From positions 62,001 through 126,000 of the forward strand of contig JASAND010030600.1 of the NCBI GenBank assembly GCA_030248195.1: a stretch of DNA of 64,000 nucleotides. Reading direction: 5' to 3'. The stretch is from Trissonchulus latispiculum. Lineage: Eukaryota; Nematoda; Enoplea; Enoplida; Ironidae. Position numbers and translations under genes: made by a program. Under the pieces are notes generated by a model. The model was not told the origin of the DNA and searched no databases. It saw only the letters and a program-made list of their open reading frames with translations. Shown here piece after piece: positions 21,013 to 34,708 of this stretch (position 1 is the first letter of the stretch; each line of letters opens with the position of its first letter).

Positions 21013-23925
21013 CATTTGCTTAATAATCAGATACAACTGATAAGCCTTTAAAAATGTGAAATGAGGTTGAAAATTAAAAATGAAAAAGCTTCCAATTGCT
21101 AGTTTCTTTTCCTGCAGCTAGTTCCGTTCTTAGCCATAGCAAAAATTGGATAATTGCTTTTTTATACACGAACAATGCTTTACAGCATGTAGAACGATAC
21201 ATTTCCCCATTATATGTTTTTGGCTAAAGTATGTATATGTTGAGGTTACATTAACATTAATTTATTGTTTTTGAGTTTTGCGTTTTAGCAAAACTGAAGC
21301 TGCAACTCGGAACTAATGCACAAAGACCATTGCCAAATTCACTCAGAAATTGTTTGCTTTTACCACTCTGTGGAACCCGAAGTGTTAACGACTTATTAAC
21401 CAATCCAGCTTTGAAACATGTTGCCAAACTCAATTTTTCTATTTTGAAACTGCAAAATCATATTAATGAATCCTAGAACTCAAACTTACGTACAAGAAAA
21501 CGTCTCAAAAATGAAAACTACAAGCGAAATTGAATGTTAATCAAGGAAGCTGCAAGAAAAACAGCAAGCAAGAAAATGAAAAAACTGACCGGCGTTTCGC
21601 TTACAAGCCAAAAATTATCGAAATTAGCTATTTAAGCTGAAAGCAAGAGAATTATCATAGATACAAACAAGTCAAAGTTTCACCCAAACTCAAAGCAGCT
21701 TTGTTGTAGAAATGCGCACAGAGAACTTGGTATCGCTTTTACGATTTCATTACTTACACTTTTAGGTGTACGGTAGTTGTGGGCTGCACTTGGATAGTAG
21801 TGAATAGTAAACGGACAGCCAAAAATTGCAATATTTCAATAAAGCTAGAAACTGTTTATGGTTTACTACAGTAAGAACCAATCACTCTCTGTTGCTTTTG
21901 TAATTTCTGGAGATGCCTTCCTAACAAAAAGGTTTCATCTTTTATGCCTAAATGTAAATCAGATGAAATTTGATGAAACTTTCCGAAATACGTTCTTTTA
22001 GTGTTCTAACACCCTCCGCGCAATCCCGGTTCAAAAATTCGAGATTTCCGGTCAGAGTGGTTTTTCCCAATTTCTGAACGTTTGGCAGCCGGTATACAGT
22101 TATGACTATATTCACTCGAAAGATCTCATTGAGCTTCACATTTTTGCTTTTTAAAGCAAGCTTCTAGCTTTTCTCTACCGTGAGATATAGCCGATTTTCT
22201 TGTTTTGGCGTCGAAAACTTGTCATTTTTGCAGAAATCAAATAATCCAACATTTCTTGAACTACGCAAGCCGTAAAATCAAACTAAGGGCGTCGATCTGA
22301 AGCCCTCGCGGGGACAAATTATCCGACGCATGATCGTCTTCCAACTGCTATCCTGTAGGCTGCTATCATAAAAAATGTAGTTTTTGCAAAAACACGTCCA
22401 ATTTTTTTCCAAAGATTGTGGAGCATTCACCATTCAAGCTGGAAGGCTGCTACTGAACAAATCTGTTCTGCACAAATATACCGAGGACGATTTTTAGTTG
22501 CTCCGATTGCTGCTTTCTAGCTAAAGTAATCGTTTGACAAATTAGGAAAAAGTAGGCAAAATACAGGTTACGCACACATTTCAGCTTATTTCTCTATAAC
22601 GAAGAGCGATTTCACAATAATTAAAAAATCGTCCCCAGCTATTTGATGGAGGTGTCGAATGATATAACCGATGTCTCGCGAAAAAATTTACTTGAGTCTG
22701 CAAAAATTCTGAAAAATTATACTTCTTCTAAAATGTGTTAAAAATATTTTAGAAAACCAATTTTAGTTTAGTGGTACGCATTAGTCAGAGAAAATGTCAA
22801 GCTACATTTTGATATAAAAATGGCTTCTTATCTCCAAGTAATGAATGAGTAATAATGGTGCAAACTTTATGTGACCAAAGGGAATCACCACCTTAAGGCC
22901 AATATTACAAAATTAAAATGTAACTTAAACAAAACTTCTTTCGCTTATAACTTTCGCAATATTGGGAGTTAGGTGACCGGGTTTGGAGTTTTAGAATCAG
23001 CAGAGAATTGTCTTTCAGATAAAACCAACTTATATTTTGACCAAAAATTACACAATTTGACTAATTATTGCCTAAGTAATGCAGATTATACCTAATTAGT
23101 ACCTATGAACACTACTTAACACTATTTCATGCCCCTGATGGGTGAATTGTGGCCTTATTTTGACCCACCTTCCAATATTCGCACTTATTAGCCGCGTAAA
23201 ACGTTTTAAACTCGTGGTTTCTTGTTAAATTGCTGGTTATTAAACAACTTCCTTCGTCGAACTCATTTTCCTTGATGATTTTTAGCTGTTTTAAACAGTT
23301 TCTGAGTGGTTTCTTGATAATGTGAGGCCTTATTCGTGGCCTGGGAAGAGTAACGACTCTTCCATTATACGGAAAACCGTATTAGGGCCTATTACTGACC
23401 CGGGAAGGGTAACGACCCCTCCGTTATTGGTTGATGACCTACCTAAGCTTCCTTAACCTACGTTCCACTAAGATTTCATGCCATTTTCGTGTCGTTTGCG
23501 TGCGCGTAATGCTGTTTTATGTTTTATTCTTCCTATTTACACTAGAACCTATGTCCCTAATAATAAGTTTCTGGGGGGTTTCACACTGACTGGCAACTCT
23601 GGTAACTGCAGAACAGTTACTTTATACAATGCTCGGACGTTTCACAGTTCACATCAAAATTTCACAAGCACGCCATTCATTAAGAGCTCAAATCATTTCC
23701 ATCAAGAGTCACAATCTCCCACAAGCTAAGCTTTTCCCTGTACATTTTTAGGGTTCATTTTGCCTTTTCCATTACACATGTTCTGCATTAAATGAACTGA
23801 CTTGATACGCCGCGGTGACTGGCTTTGCTGTCTTTACAAGGGGAAATGCTTTGAATTTAAACATCTGCTTCAATTCTTTATGAATTCATTTAAAAGTTTG
23901 CATTCACGCTTTATAAATGTATGGG
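21013..23925. other. Long AT-rich stretch, no recognisable gene
   Basis: No ORF with family features on either strand. A pair of GGGAAGAGTAACGACTCTTCC-like blocks (near 23344 and 23402) forms a local degenerate repeat. I found no transposon ends. Confidence 0.3.
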
Positions 23926-24060
23926 CTCACTGAGCCAACGCCAACGGCCAATGGCCGGCCAAGCCAACTGGCCGAGATTTTCTCGGCCAACGGCCAATGG
24001 CTTGGCCGGCCAATGGCCGGCCATTGGCCAGCCATTGGCCGCACCGGCCAATGCACAACA
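23926..24060. repeat. GGCCAATGGCC-rich repeat, likely hAT end
   Basis: Overlapping palindromic GGCCAATGG and GGCCGGCC units dominate about 130 bp and finish in CCAATGCACAACACTA. The complement, TAGTGTTGTGCATTGG, resembles a hAT terminus. A related GGCCGG-rich block lies at 42937-43017. The other end was not found. Confidence 0.45.
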
Positions 24061-24063
24061 CTA

Positions 24064-24590
24064 CTAGTGATGCTTCAGTCACTGAAATTGAAACTGAAAC
24101 TAGGTTTCAGGTTTGTACAGGTTTCAGTTTCAGTCACAGTAGCTTCCGTTTGAAGCTGAACTACTTTGCAAAGTCCTAAAACTCGGACTACTGAAACTAT
24201 TTTCAGTCTTTCCTCAAAACATGCATATTTGAAGAATTTAAGCCGTTATCTTTCTAATACTCTGCAGTAGGAGCATGAGTAATCGTTAATTTATATATAC
24301 CATTTCTGAGGGCTAGAACTGTAGTTTTTTGAGTGAACTGAAACTGAAATTACGCCTGTAACTAAAACTGAGACTAAAATAATTTTCTGTTCCCGACTGA
24401 AACTTAAACTAAAACTATTTTCTTCGACCGACTGAAACTAAAATTAATCTTGAATCACCGATTGAAACTGAAACTGAAATAATACTGCTCAACTGCTGAA
24501 ACCTAAACTGAAACTTAAAAATTGAAGTTTAACTGAAACCATTTTGGGGAGAGACCTAAACAGAAACTAGGTTGAAGCTGAAATTGAAAT
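24064..24590. repeat. CTGAAACTGAAA-type degenerate array
   Basis: About 500 bp built of imperfect ACTGAAA/ATTGAAA hexamer-like units, starting TAGTGATGCTTCAGTCACTG, again a hAT-like start abutting the previous repeat. The right end is not resolved. Non-coding. Confidence 0.5.
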
Positions 24591-25790
24591 ATGAAAGCTT
24601 GCTAAAGCTTTCATTCGGCGCTTTATTGTTCACGTCTGAACGAAAATGCCCGCCTTTCTGCCATTACTACTTGGAATTGTAGAAAATTTTGAAAATTCGT
24701 TAAAATTAATTTAGACATTCGGTAATACACACCAAATGACTTAACAAAATTTGAAAAATTAGAAGCATGAAAACAAAAAATTTCGAAATTCACCAATAAA
24801 GGATGTCGAAAATTTTCCTCACAATCAAACAATACATGTTCCTAATTTTCAAGCATGTTATAATTTTAATTTTATTTAAGCAGAAGGGATAATGTCACTA
24901 ATGTTGATTCAGGGGTTTCGGTTCCAACTCTAGGGACCTGTGTTTTTTCGTCCGAACTTTTTGCGGTCCGTGGCGCATTGTCCCAAAATTTGGACTTAGG
25001 TGATTGCATCAACATCAACAACAACGAACAACCACATGAATAACTTTTTGGAGTAAAGTGAAAAAAGGATATGTAACAGGGCGGGGGTCTGGGGGCGGCA
25101 GCCCCCAGGAAAAACTAGGAGATTTTTAAAAATTTTGGCTCCAAATTGTATTTTTTCAAGCATATTTTGGTTCAAAAATTTTTGCGTACTGTGGCGCAAT
25201 GGCAAAAATTTTTTGCGTATTTCAGAAAAAAAGTGCGTGATTTCGCAGTTTGTAGCGCAAAAAAACCCAGCTAGGGACCCCCAAACCCTGTGAATGTTTG
25301 CGCCCTAAATCATCTGCTTACCACAAATCCAAATCTAAAAAACAATGATTGTTTTTAAAAACTCGCAAATTGCAAATCAGGGTATAAAAAGGTTGAAAAC
25401 CTGGAGACAGTTTGAAATGTAAATTTTAGATTCATTTCTGCATTATAATTTTTACACTTAAATTTTCATTTTCAAAATAATTAGTAATGTATACTTGATC
25501 GGTGATAGGCGGAAAAAATTAGAACTTGTAGTTATTCAATTTAATTTATTAATAAGTTTTGAGACAGCTACAACAAAAACAATTCCAAGAATTAAGTCTA
25601 CTGTCTCAACCTAAGTGAAACGTTGAAACGTATAATAAAAACTCATTGCTATAATCAGGGGGATGCAGTGGAGTGGGTCGTGTGAAGTCAAATGTGGACC
25701 CACCGTTGGCGTTGCCACTGTGCTAAATATAGTTACATACGATGAAAGCACGCAAAAGCAGTACACAAACACATGCACACATATTTTCTC
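24591..25790. other. Spacer with no recognisable gene
   Basis: AT-rich with a GC-rich island near 25080-25110. No supported gene. Confidence 0.25.
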
Positions 25791-25821
25791 CACTGCTTCT
25801 CTTGCTCAGCTGCCTATTTCC

Positions 25822-26040
25822 CTGAATCAAAATGTGAATCAAAATGAATCAAAAATCAAAAATAACGATTCAACTAGAATATTTTTGATTTGATGCAGTT
25901 CGATTTTGCTATTAACAGAATTACTGCAGTTCGATGCAGTTCGATTTTCTATGCTACCAATTCGATTCGATTCAGTGCATCAAAAATCAAAAGTCGAATC
26001 AAAATGGTTTTGATTCGATTCGAATCAAAAATCAAAAACA
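25822..26040. repeat. AATCAAAA / TTCGATT degenerate repeat with inverted symmetry
   Basis: Many copies of AATCAAAA and ATTCGATT alternate on both strands; CAAAAATCAAAAATAACGAT on the left and GATTCGAATCAAAAATC on the right form the core. It looks like a foldback element; no clear ends. Confidence 0.45.
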
Positions 26041-26339
26041 ACAGTAGGGCTCAGGCCGTTTTCAGCTTTTTGTCAATGTTGATTTTCGGTTTTTAGCTTA
26101 TTTTGAAGTATTGAAAATTTTATGTCTTGCCTACTATTGTGTTTCTCAAGAGATGAAGAAAATGGCTTAAGCCTAAGCGTATTCAGACATGACCCATCTG
26201 CAAGATTGGTCAACCATGACGAAAAAATAAAAAACAAAGACTTTATGAATTCTCATTTTTTTCATTTTGGGAATTTACAATGCTTTCAGTTGCATAGTGT
26301 TTTCTGTTAAATAATACATAAGTACCACAATAACACGCC

Positions 26340-28846
26340 CTAAAACCCAATAGATCTAATTTTCGGATAAACTGTTCCTTTTTACATTAGTTACATTTGT
26401 TACTTTTGATAGATACTTTGTACAATAGAAATGTCATCATTTTAAAGAGCTTTTTGTGCTTTTTCACAAAACGGAATCAAATTTATCAAGTAAAGCTCAG
26501 ATAAAATTTCTAGTTTTTTGCGCACGCGCAAAGTCCTGAGGATGGTAACTAGCCAGGTTTGCAGTTGCACTCTTTGTCACTAAACTTTCGTGCAAAGATA
26601 GCCTGCCAATCAAACTTGATTCTCCAAAAGTTTTGTCTAGATTGCTTCATCCATACCAAGTAGAGCTGGGGCCGGTTCCAATTTTCGAAACCGGTTCCGG
26701 TTCCGGTTCTAGGGTACCGGTTCCGGTTCCGGTTCTAGCTTCCGGTTCCCGGTTCCAAGTACAAAATTTGTAGTGATAATTTTCTTTGTTGTTTAACATT
26801 TGTTGTAGACCCCTATAGGGCTTATACAATCAAAATGAAGAAGCAATGGTATAAATCAATTGGATTAAACATGCCAAGCAACTAGACAACAGTTTTTTTA
26901 ATTTTCTGAATCAATTTTCGATTTGTTACTGTAGAACATTTTTGGACATCTTGTAACCTACCATACCCTACATTGAAACTTTTAATATTTACTTTTGTCA
27001 TAAGAAACAAAATTGTTCCGGCAGTTGACTGTTCAAGGGTACTGCATATCAAAATGTTTATGATGCCTGTATAGTATATCCTGAAATTATGGATTTGAAA
27101 AAATGAACAAACAGCGCGGTATATCAACAGCGCCTACCAACCCAAAGAAATCTTAAAAGCAGGAAAACATTTCAAAAATTTATAAGAATTGCTGAAAGCT
27201 TAGTTTTAAATTTCTTTTAACTAACTTTTAACTAACTACGGTCGCTTCCGAAAGATGTTTCCAGAAATTTTAAATGTAGTTAATATATTTGAAAATAGGA
27301 AATATTAAAATTTAATTTAGTGCTCTTTCACACAGACACACCTCTATGTAAGTATTTAGATCCTAACAACAGATTAGTTATGCCGACGTCTCTTTCTATT
27401 TATGCACCTTCTCTCTTACGAAAAAAGTTCCTGAAAAATAGGAAAATAGGTACTAGCAGTTTTCAAATGTTTCTGCTCCTGCAAAATTTAAATTGTTCTT
27501 CGGAGATGTTGACTCCAGCTTAGGTCTAAAGAATATTTGTAGCGTTCTCAAAAGCAGCTGCGTTTTGGAAGCAAAAGTAATGAGATTAATGAAAATAAAA
27601 CTATATACAAACTTATAGTCTTTCGATTTCTCTAACCAAAACTTACAAATTTGCTCTTCAAAGTATTCTTCGATTCCTTGCGGTTTAAATTATAGTAAGG
27701 AAAATTGATTTTCAAAGCTCGTTTGATTTTGGCTTGATTTGGTTTGGTTTTCGAGTTTGATGTCTCTGCTCCGCAGCATCTCTGCCTAAGCACAGCAACA
27801 CGAAATTTTGAACATGGCGGCTAGATTCATGAACACGGATTCCTCTCAACTCATTCCAGCAATTAGATAGCGTCTTTACGCACACATTTTTGAGAAAACT
27901 GTTCAGAGAAATTTTTCAGTTTTGTGTTTAATTTTGCTCGAAAGAAATACAAGCGTCCAAACTTGAAGCTTTTGGCGAAATTCGAATAAAATTTACATTT
28001 TCTCAAAATATTGAGCTTGTTTGTTCATTAAGCAATTTCAGAGCAAATAGCCTTCGGGAAACGCTTTTTGTAGCGTGAACTGAGATCGCCAATCTTTTGC
28101 TTCCCACACATGGAGACATCAATCCCTGTTCAAAGCTTGTTTTCGTGTGATCGCATGTCCAAGTCGAACATTCTATTTTAGACTGGCGTACTCTGCATAC
28201 TTGTAGTAACTTTAAAATTATTAAATTTAACTAAGCTTTAAAATGATTTAAAAATTATCGTTGAACTCCAAAAATTGAATAATAGTCTTTCAATGTTTGC
28301 TGCACGTGACGTAAACTAATCAACACATTTTGGTCATTTTAGATTCAGTTTAGCTTGAGTCGAAATTCTGCAATAAATACCAAAATTTTCCGTACTAATA
28401 TTAAAGCAATTAACTAAGTGAGAATAAACAAATATTTAGAATATTCGTTCATCGAGCTATTCGTTAAGTCTTCTTGAAATGTACACAACTATTCGTATGT
28501 AGTAATTCGCCGATTTCGAATTATTCGCTAATGATTCTACATTCGTGCCAACGCAGGCCCAGCTTCAACTGCAGAGACAAAAAATCATGAATCAGAATCA
28601 AATGCTGATAAATTATAAGATCCAGGCCCAAAATCCAACTATTGCAAATTTTACATTTGGCAAAAATTTTACTTCAAGCTCAATTTTTGAGCCTGGAACC
28701 GGCCGGTTCCAAATTCTACCGGTTCCGGTTCTAAACACCCTTCCGGTTCGGTTCCGGTTCCGGTTCCAACCGGTTCTAGTGGAACCGGCCCCAGCTCTAA
28801 TACCAAGATTATATAGAAAGTCCCGCTAGTTGTACTGCCACCTTAA
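26340..28846 (+). mobile_element. Older TTAA-type element (right part) split by a hAT element
   Basis: The segments 26381-26652 and 28808-28846 follow the same order as the right part of the element at 29680-31765: a GATAGA block, AAAGCTCTTTTTATGCT-like sequence and GGTAACTAGCCA-like sequence. The right terminus at 28843-28846 is TTAA preceded by TGCCACC; reversed it reads TTAAGGTGGC with CGGGA further in, like the right end of the other copy. The hAT element at 26661-28799 lies between the two parts. The left end is not resolved. Confidence 0.5.
26661..28799. mobile_element. hAT-type element with perfect ends and target duplication
   Basis: Both ends read TAGAGCTGGGGCCGGTTCCA (20 bp, perfect inverted match). 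The 8-bp sequence ATACCAAG lies directly outside on both sides (26653-26660 and 28800-28807). An 8-bp duplication with TAGNG-type ends is diagnostic of hAT. CCGGTTCCGGTT repeats sit inside each end, possibly transposase-binding arrays. The 2139-bp interior has no transposase ORF, so it is non-autonomous. Intact ends and duplication imply a fairly recent insertion. Confidence 0.88.
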
Positions 28847-29679
28847 ACTTGCCAACTTTGCACAGCACCGTAGAAGCCAATCATACGTAGCATGGCCATT
28901 TGCCAATTATTATTCCTTAGACTGTAGTTCATAGAAAGAGTGAACAATTTTTTCCAATATTTTGTGGATATTCAGATGTGGGTAGATTGAGATTGTGGAG
29001 AATTCACAATGAAAGGTGGAGGCTTGCCATTGTAGAGATTTGGACTAAGTGGAATTGAACTAATCTCTGAACAAACGATTTAACTAATTCACACTAGACT
29101 CGAAGAAATACAGGACCTGGAGTGTGTGCATGTCAGATTCTACCAACCAATTATTCTGACCAACTACGAAAGAGAAAAACAAAACAATTAATTGTGCGAG
29201 TTTACTGAAAATTTCCAAACCTACCAAAATTACTGCAGACAAAAATAAACTTAACACAATTTTATATACAGGAGCCAGAACAAGGCATTCAAACCCAAAG
29301 AGCAGAGCATAGTACACACCAAACAAAGGATTTCCAACACTGGACTGGCAACAAACAATGGCGCCCAACTAATAGAATCAATAAGGCGTGAACTTGACAA
29401 AGGGGCCCGACTATCCTCAACAACAGTTCAACCCAGCCCGACGTTGGGCGCTCAATTATGAACTAAAGTGTGTATTAGCTTTAGCTATGTCCGGCCTTGA
29501 ATTGTACACAACATTGTAATTTTCCATTGATTGTTCATGAATTTAGCATCACATTTTAACAATTTTTAATCAGAAATGTCAAAAATTACTGAAACAATTC
29601 CACACAATTTAACAGATCACAGCTGTGTTATACACGTAATATCCAAAACAGTTTTATTGTATTCACTGAAAGAAACATC
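28847..29679. other. Spacer with no recognisable gene
   Basis: A 94-codon minus-strand frame at 29084-29368 is hydrophobic but has no family features. I regard it as chance. Confidence 0.25.
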
Positions 29680-31765
29680 TTAAGGGGGCGCTTGCACTAC
29701 CGGGAATGGTTCTCCTGAGTTCATTTTTCAACCAATCCACTTCAAACTTTCAGCAATGGTAGCTGGCGTTAGATAATAGCAATATATAGAATTTGAAGAA
29801 TCCAATGCTTGGCTTGCGACCTACACGAAAAGGATAAGTTTAAATTTTAAAAACGGTGTCATTCATTAACGGCTGAATGAAATAAGTGCAAATTTTGCAC
29901 AAATGTATAAATAAACCTAACGCAGGGGCAATTTTTATTCCGCCGGAGGCGGAATCTTTGTAATGGGTTGACCCTAAATACGTACATAAATTCAGGAAGA
30001 AAATTATTTGTGAGCTATGTTTAACACATAATCCTAGTAGGTGGGTTTTTTCCCCAGCAGGGGGTGTGCTAACAAAAACTTGCTTGTGATAACGATTTTA
30101 AGAAGCAAATCTAATTTACACATATGTTCGGCAGCCTTCTTGGTGGCATTTTATTGTTTTTAAATTAAATTTTCTAAGTATTCTCTAAGTATTCTCTAAG
30201 TACTGTATTTTTGCATCATTTCTGTTGATGCCCCCCTTGGCAGAATTGAAATTCGGCTCGAAAAAGGGTTGATCTTGAAATATGCAAATGAGATTAGCAT
30301 CTGTAAGGTCAGTTTGTATTGAACGCTGGTTATGAGCGGCGGTTGCAGCTTCAAGATGGTCTTACAGCAACTTGCTTGCAGTTTTTAAAATGTATAAAAT
30401 TTGGCTTTAAAAAGGAAAGACATCTTAATGTTAACACTAATTTAATAGTAAATAAATAATATTGTTTAAACTAAAACAATGGTCAATATCGAATCTAGTA
30501 AATGCTCTGATGTATTGCTTTTCATGATTTGTGAAAGTTCCTGAATGAGGTACAAGCTCAGCCGGTTGCACTAAATCTGTTTAAAATTTAATAGCTACCT
30601 AATTAAATTCGATTCAAACAAGCATTGGAAAAGATATGGATTATTGCCATCGGAGCAGGATATATTGTTTGATGAGGAAAGGTGCCATTCTATATGTTTC
30701 GAACGTTTTGCTGATCTGTTAAACTATACCTTTTAGCTGAAGAAGTTTCTTTCTGATGGCAAAATCGGTAACCGCAAAATCTTTCTGTTCTCGCGTTCGC
30801 GATACCAATTCCCACTAATGCTAAACTCGCTAAACAAATTCTCACAACTAAATGTAATCTAGTCACATCACCGTTATAAGCCAGACCCGTACCGAACCGA
30901 AGAACTTTAGGACAACTGGAAGCCGGAAGATTAAAACAAGTTGTGCTCTCATGCAGCAGTTAAACGGCTGATGCCAAACATATAACTGATTAGTTTTTAA
31001 ATCATGTAAGTATTCTCTAAACCACGCCCGCTGGATGCAAAGAAGGACGAGTTTATTCAATGAAGATCTCTCCTGGGCGGAATTATACCCCTTTTAGGGG
31101 TAACTTGTTTTAGTTTCTCGATTTATGCAATGTTGAGAATTTTATTCATGTTCAAAAATTTTGAATGTCAATATTTCAAGGAATATCCGACTTATGCAAA
31201 AACTAAAAAATTGCACCTGAAAACCTGTGAAATAAACGTACATGCAAAATGTGAGCAACTTTGGTTGAAGCATTAATGAGAAAATTAACGCACTAATCGC
31301 TTCTACTTTGCGCATATATTTTGATTTTAATAAGTTCTATAATGTATTGCATAAAATATAAAACAAATCCACACAAAAGCATCATGATATATCTAGTAGA
31401 ACTCATTTTCGAACGACTAGTTTTTACTTTGCCATATGAAATGAAAATGGTCAACGCAACTTTGCCATGTATTTAACTGCCTGTAACGTTTGATAGAAAC
31501 CACGTACAGAAGAGATATGCATATCGTTGTAAAGCTCTTTTTATGCTCTTTTACCTGGTGCATTTGAATTTATCATACGAAGTTTTCGTCAAATTTCGAT
31601 TTTTTATGCCGTAATGGTAGCTAGCCAAACGCGTGGTCTCTGTTGCCGAAATTTTGTCTAAACATGCCCCACCATCAAAAGTAACTTCAGGTGGGAGTTC
31701 ATTAAAACTGAGCAATCGGTCCAAATTTTGCATCTATAATCCCGATAATGTAGGAGCCACCTTAA
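29680..31765. mobile_element. TTAA-flanked element, 2.1 kb
   Basis: The left end TTAAGGGGGCGCTTGCAC and the complement of the right end, TTAAGGTGGCTCCTACAT, match at 21 of the first 28 bases without gaps, and TTAA stands at both termini (29680-29683 and 31762-31765). A related right end occurs at 28843. No transposase ORF. It ends 133 bp before the first located WDR35 exon. Confidence 0.6.
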
Positions 31766-31898
31766 GCAGCATTTTGATGTAAAGATGAGTTTCCAGCTCC
31801 AAACAATAGTGCTGGTATCTGCAAAAACAATCGATAACCGCAATAAGAATTTTTTGTCACTGAAAGGATACCGTTTCCTTTGCTATCTTGTTTTTCAG

Positions 31899-34708
31899 GT
31901 AAAGATGGTGCCAAAGGATTGGCTGCTCCAACGAATCTGTCAATTAATCAAAATTTGGAAGGGCACAGCGGTCAGAATTTTATCTGTCTGCCAAAGCAAG
32001 CTGCAAGCGTGTACCTGAACTAGTCGTGTCCATTTTACTGGCGAATGACTCTCCCTGAACCCTTGTTTACGTTTTTATTTCATGCATTTGCTTAATCGCT
32101 TGTTAAGCTAATCCCTAATTATCGCTAATCCCTTGGTACCACGAAAAAATAGGTTTTGAACAATTCACAAGGCTGGAGACACAGGGCTTTAAATTTAGGT
32201 GACTCGTGGCGTGCTCAGAAGCATTTTATCTGGATTTCAAATGTTGACTTTTTAGTTAAAATAGAAATTTATCAATTGCCCAAAGTATGAACGGTGTGCA
32301 GTAGCTATCACACGAAATACATTTTGTAATAATTGAAGCTGGCATAGAAAAGATTAATAAGCGTGATATGGAAGTTCAGCTGATGGCTCTGTGGTGAGAT
32401 TCTTATATGACTGTCTTCGAACTTCGAAGCAGTTCACCTTAATCCGCTACATGTCACGACACTATTAGGAGAAGTTAGATTCGTTGTTCATGCCTCTGGC
32501 GTATGGTCTTTACCCTGCAGTTGAATCGGCTAGGTTGGATTGTTATGGTGTGGGTCTGCACTTTGTAGGCCAGAAATGCTCAGTGCTGGATGCGCTCTGA
32601 TTGGTCTTAAGAACACGGAGAAGATGCAAGGAAACAAGCATAGGGAACATTGTAAACCTGACGTCAAAGTAAAAATGTAGTAATTTGACCATTCCAGGTT
32701 AGGGAGCGCATTACGCCAATTCCGTTTCGAAGATTAGCGGTGAACTACTGCGACTTGCATAATAGCATTATCAGCTGACCTTCCAAATCAAGCTTATCAA
32801 TCTTTCCTATGCTTGCTTTCCTTTCCTTAACGTGCACATGTATGACCGAGATGGGCATGGTGGTGGTCTATTATGCCTTGTAAACGATAGACTATGCAGT
32901 AATCTACGCAAGACCCAACGGGTAGGCGGAAGTCAAACTAAAACACTAGTTATGTGTTGTGTGGGTTTAATGTTTTAGGCTGTGTGGAAGTGGTTGTGTG
33001 GAATGAGAAGCATCAGAAGCTGACCACAAGTGATCAATATGGTTTGATTATTGTGTGGATGATGCACAAAGGTAACCAAGACAATGGCAATAACTTCATT
33101 TACTACTGAAAAATGCATTTCATCGTTTCGTTTGCGTGTGGCAACTGAAAGTTGTGGAATTGGTATTAAAATTGAAAGTACGTGTGTGTCCGCTGTAGGT
33201 TAAATTCTTTCGCCCCTCCGAAGAGTGTGTGACTAGCTCTTCAGCTCAGAAAGCATTTTTTGAATTTTATTGGGTAAATTTACGGAAAAGACCAGAAAGT
33301 GCGGTATATACGTATTGGGGCGATCGCTTTCGCCCCCCCCTTTCAGCGCAGTATCCCGGCCTCCTGCACTTTCCTGCCATCTTACCAGGTTTCGTTGGTC
33401 TTCAAAACTTTAAATTGCCGCACCTTGTTGTTGTGGTTGCCTTATAATTTATTTTTGTTGAACTGTCAATCAAGGCTATTTTTGAATTTGTTTCATTCTG
33501 CTAGGTTCCTGGTACGAAGAGATGATCAATAACAGGAATCGATCGGTTGTTCGAGACATGGCATGGAACGCGGAAGGAGAAAAGATTTGCATTGTCTATG
33601 AGGACGGTAAATAACGTTTAAAAAATGAAAATAAAAATATTTTTTCAAATTCCCATTGAGACTGAACAAATGGACCTTACTCTAGTACAAAGCATGTACA
33701 GCGTATAAAATTTTCATTTTCAGTAATAAAAAATAACTATTCACCATACGTGTGCTTGAGGGGGTTGGGGGAGGGGGGTTTCACCCCTCCTCTAGACCTG
33801 GAGCTCACCCCCCAGAATCCGGATTTTTCTGGTTTTTTGGGCAAAAGTCGAATTGACGGCCGCTAATTCATTCTCCTCCAAACTTCCCCTCCTGCACATG
33901 TCTGTTTAACTCACTGCCACTGGACTGGACTAAAATATTATGATGTAAAGCAGTTTTGCTATATTTTTGGCATTGTTTTAGGAATTGTTATTGTCGGTTC
34001 TGTTGATGGAAATCGTCTTTGGGGAAAAGAAATAAAGGGATCTCTAGTTGCCGTTGAGGTTATTCATGAATTTCTTTATTTATTATTATAATTCATTTAC
34101 ATACACAATAAACAGTAATTTTAACATGAATGTATACTACCTAATTAAAGAAACTTAATTTTTATTCCAACATTTGAGACTCAAAAAATTCGGGCCTCCA
34201 GTGAGATTCGAACCCACGACTTCCGGATTAACACTACGATCGCTCTGCCACCTGAGCTAACTATTTCAGCTCATTTCTTCGACTGCTTTAATTGGTTGTT
34301 TAGTTTTTCTCTCATTTCAGTGGTCACCCTCTGGTCAGTCCTTGTTGTTCGGCTTGTCCAATGGAGAGGTTCATGTTTACGATTCGGATGGAAATTTTGT
34401 GGTATATCAATTTTTGTAGTATTTAGGTTAATGTTGATTTGAGCACTTGTCCTACAATTTCTTAGAGGATTCCGAAATCAGTACTTTTTCTCTATGCAAC
34501 AGTTTTTTGTATGTGATATTTGTAGTAGTAAATTTTTAGTTTTTTTAGAGTAAAGTTCCCATCGTTTGCCTTCAAAACGTGGGAGATGGAGAACTGGCCT
34601 GTCTCAAATGGTACAAGTCCCAAACCAGTGCTATGGATATCTTTCCTTCCTTGGCTGTTGTTTATAAGCATGGGACTCTTCAGATAATGAAGCATGAAAA
34701 TGAAGCTG
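31899..34708 (+). CDS. WDR35: WDR35 exons, first propeller part
   Basis: Exons are 31899-31970, 32980-33071, 33505-33606, 33982-34058, 34321-34401 and 34549-34708. They begin in phase with an unseen upstream exon ending in phase 1. The first reads [19 protein letters not shown], typical of the segment before the second WD repeat. The second exon is 92 nt although its neighbours' phases require 93: the frame VEVVV runs into TGA just before [20 protein letters not shown]. The remaining exons are clean and read through WD blades ([40 protein letters not shown]). The donor of the first is AGCG-GTCAGA, weaker than the others. Confidence 0.88.

Noticed and set aside
29084..29368. Hydrophobic 94-codon minus-strand ORF
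   Set aside because: No family signature, no neighbouring exons, no codon bias; chance open frame in AT-rich DNA.
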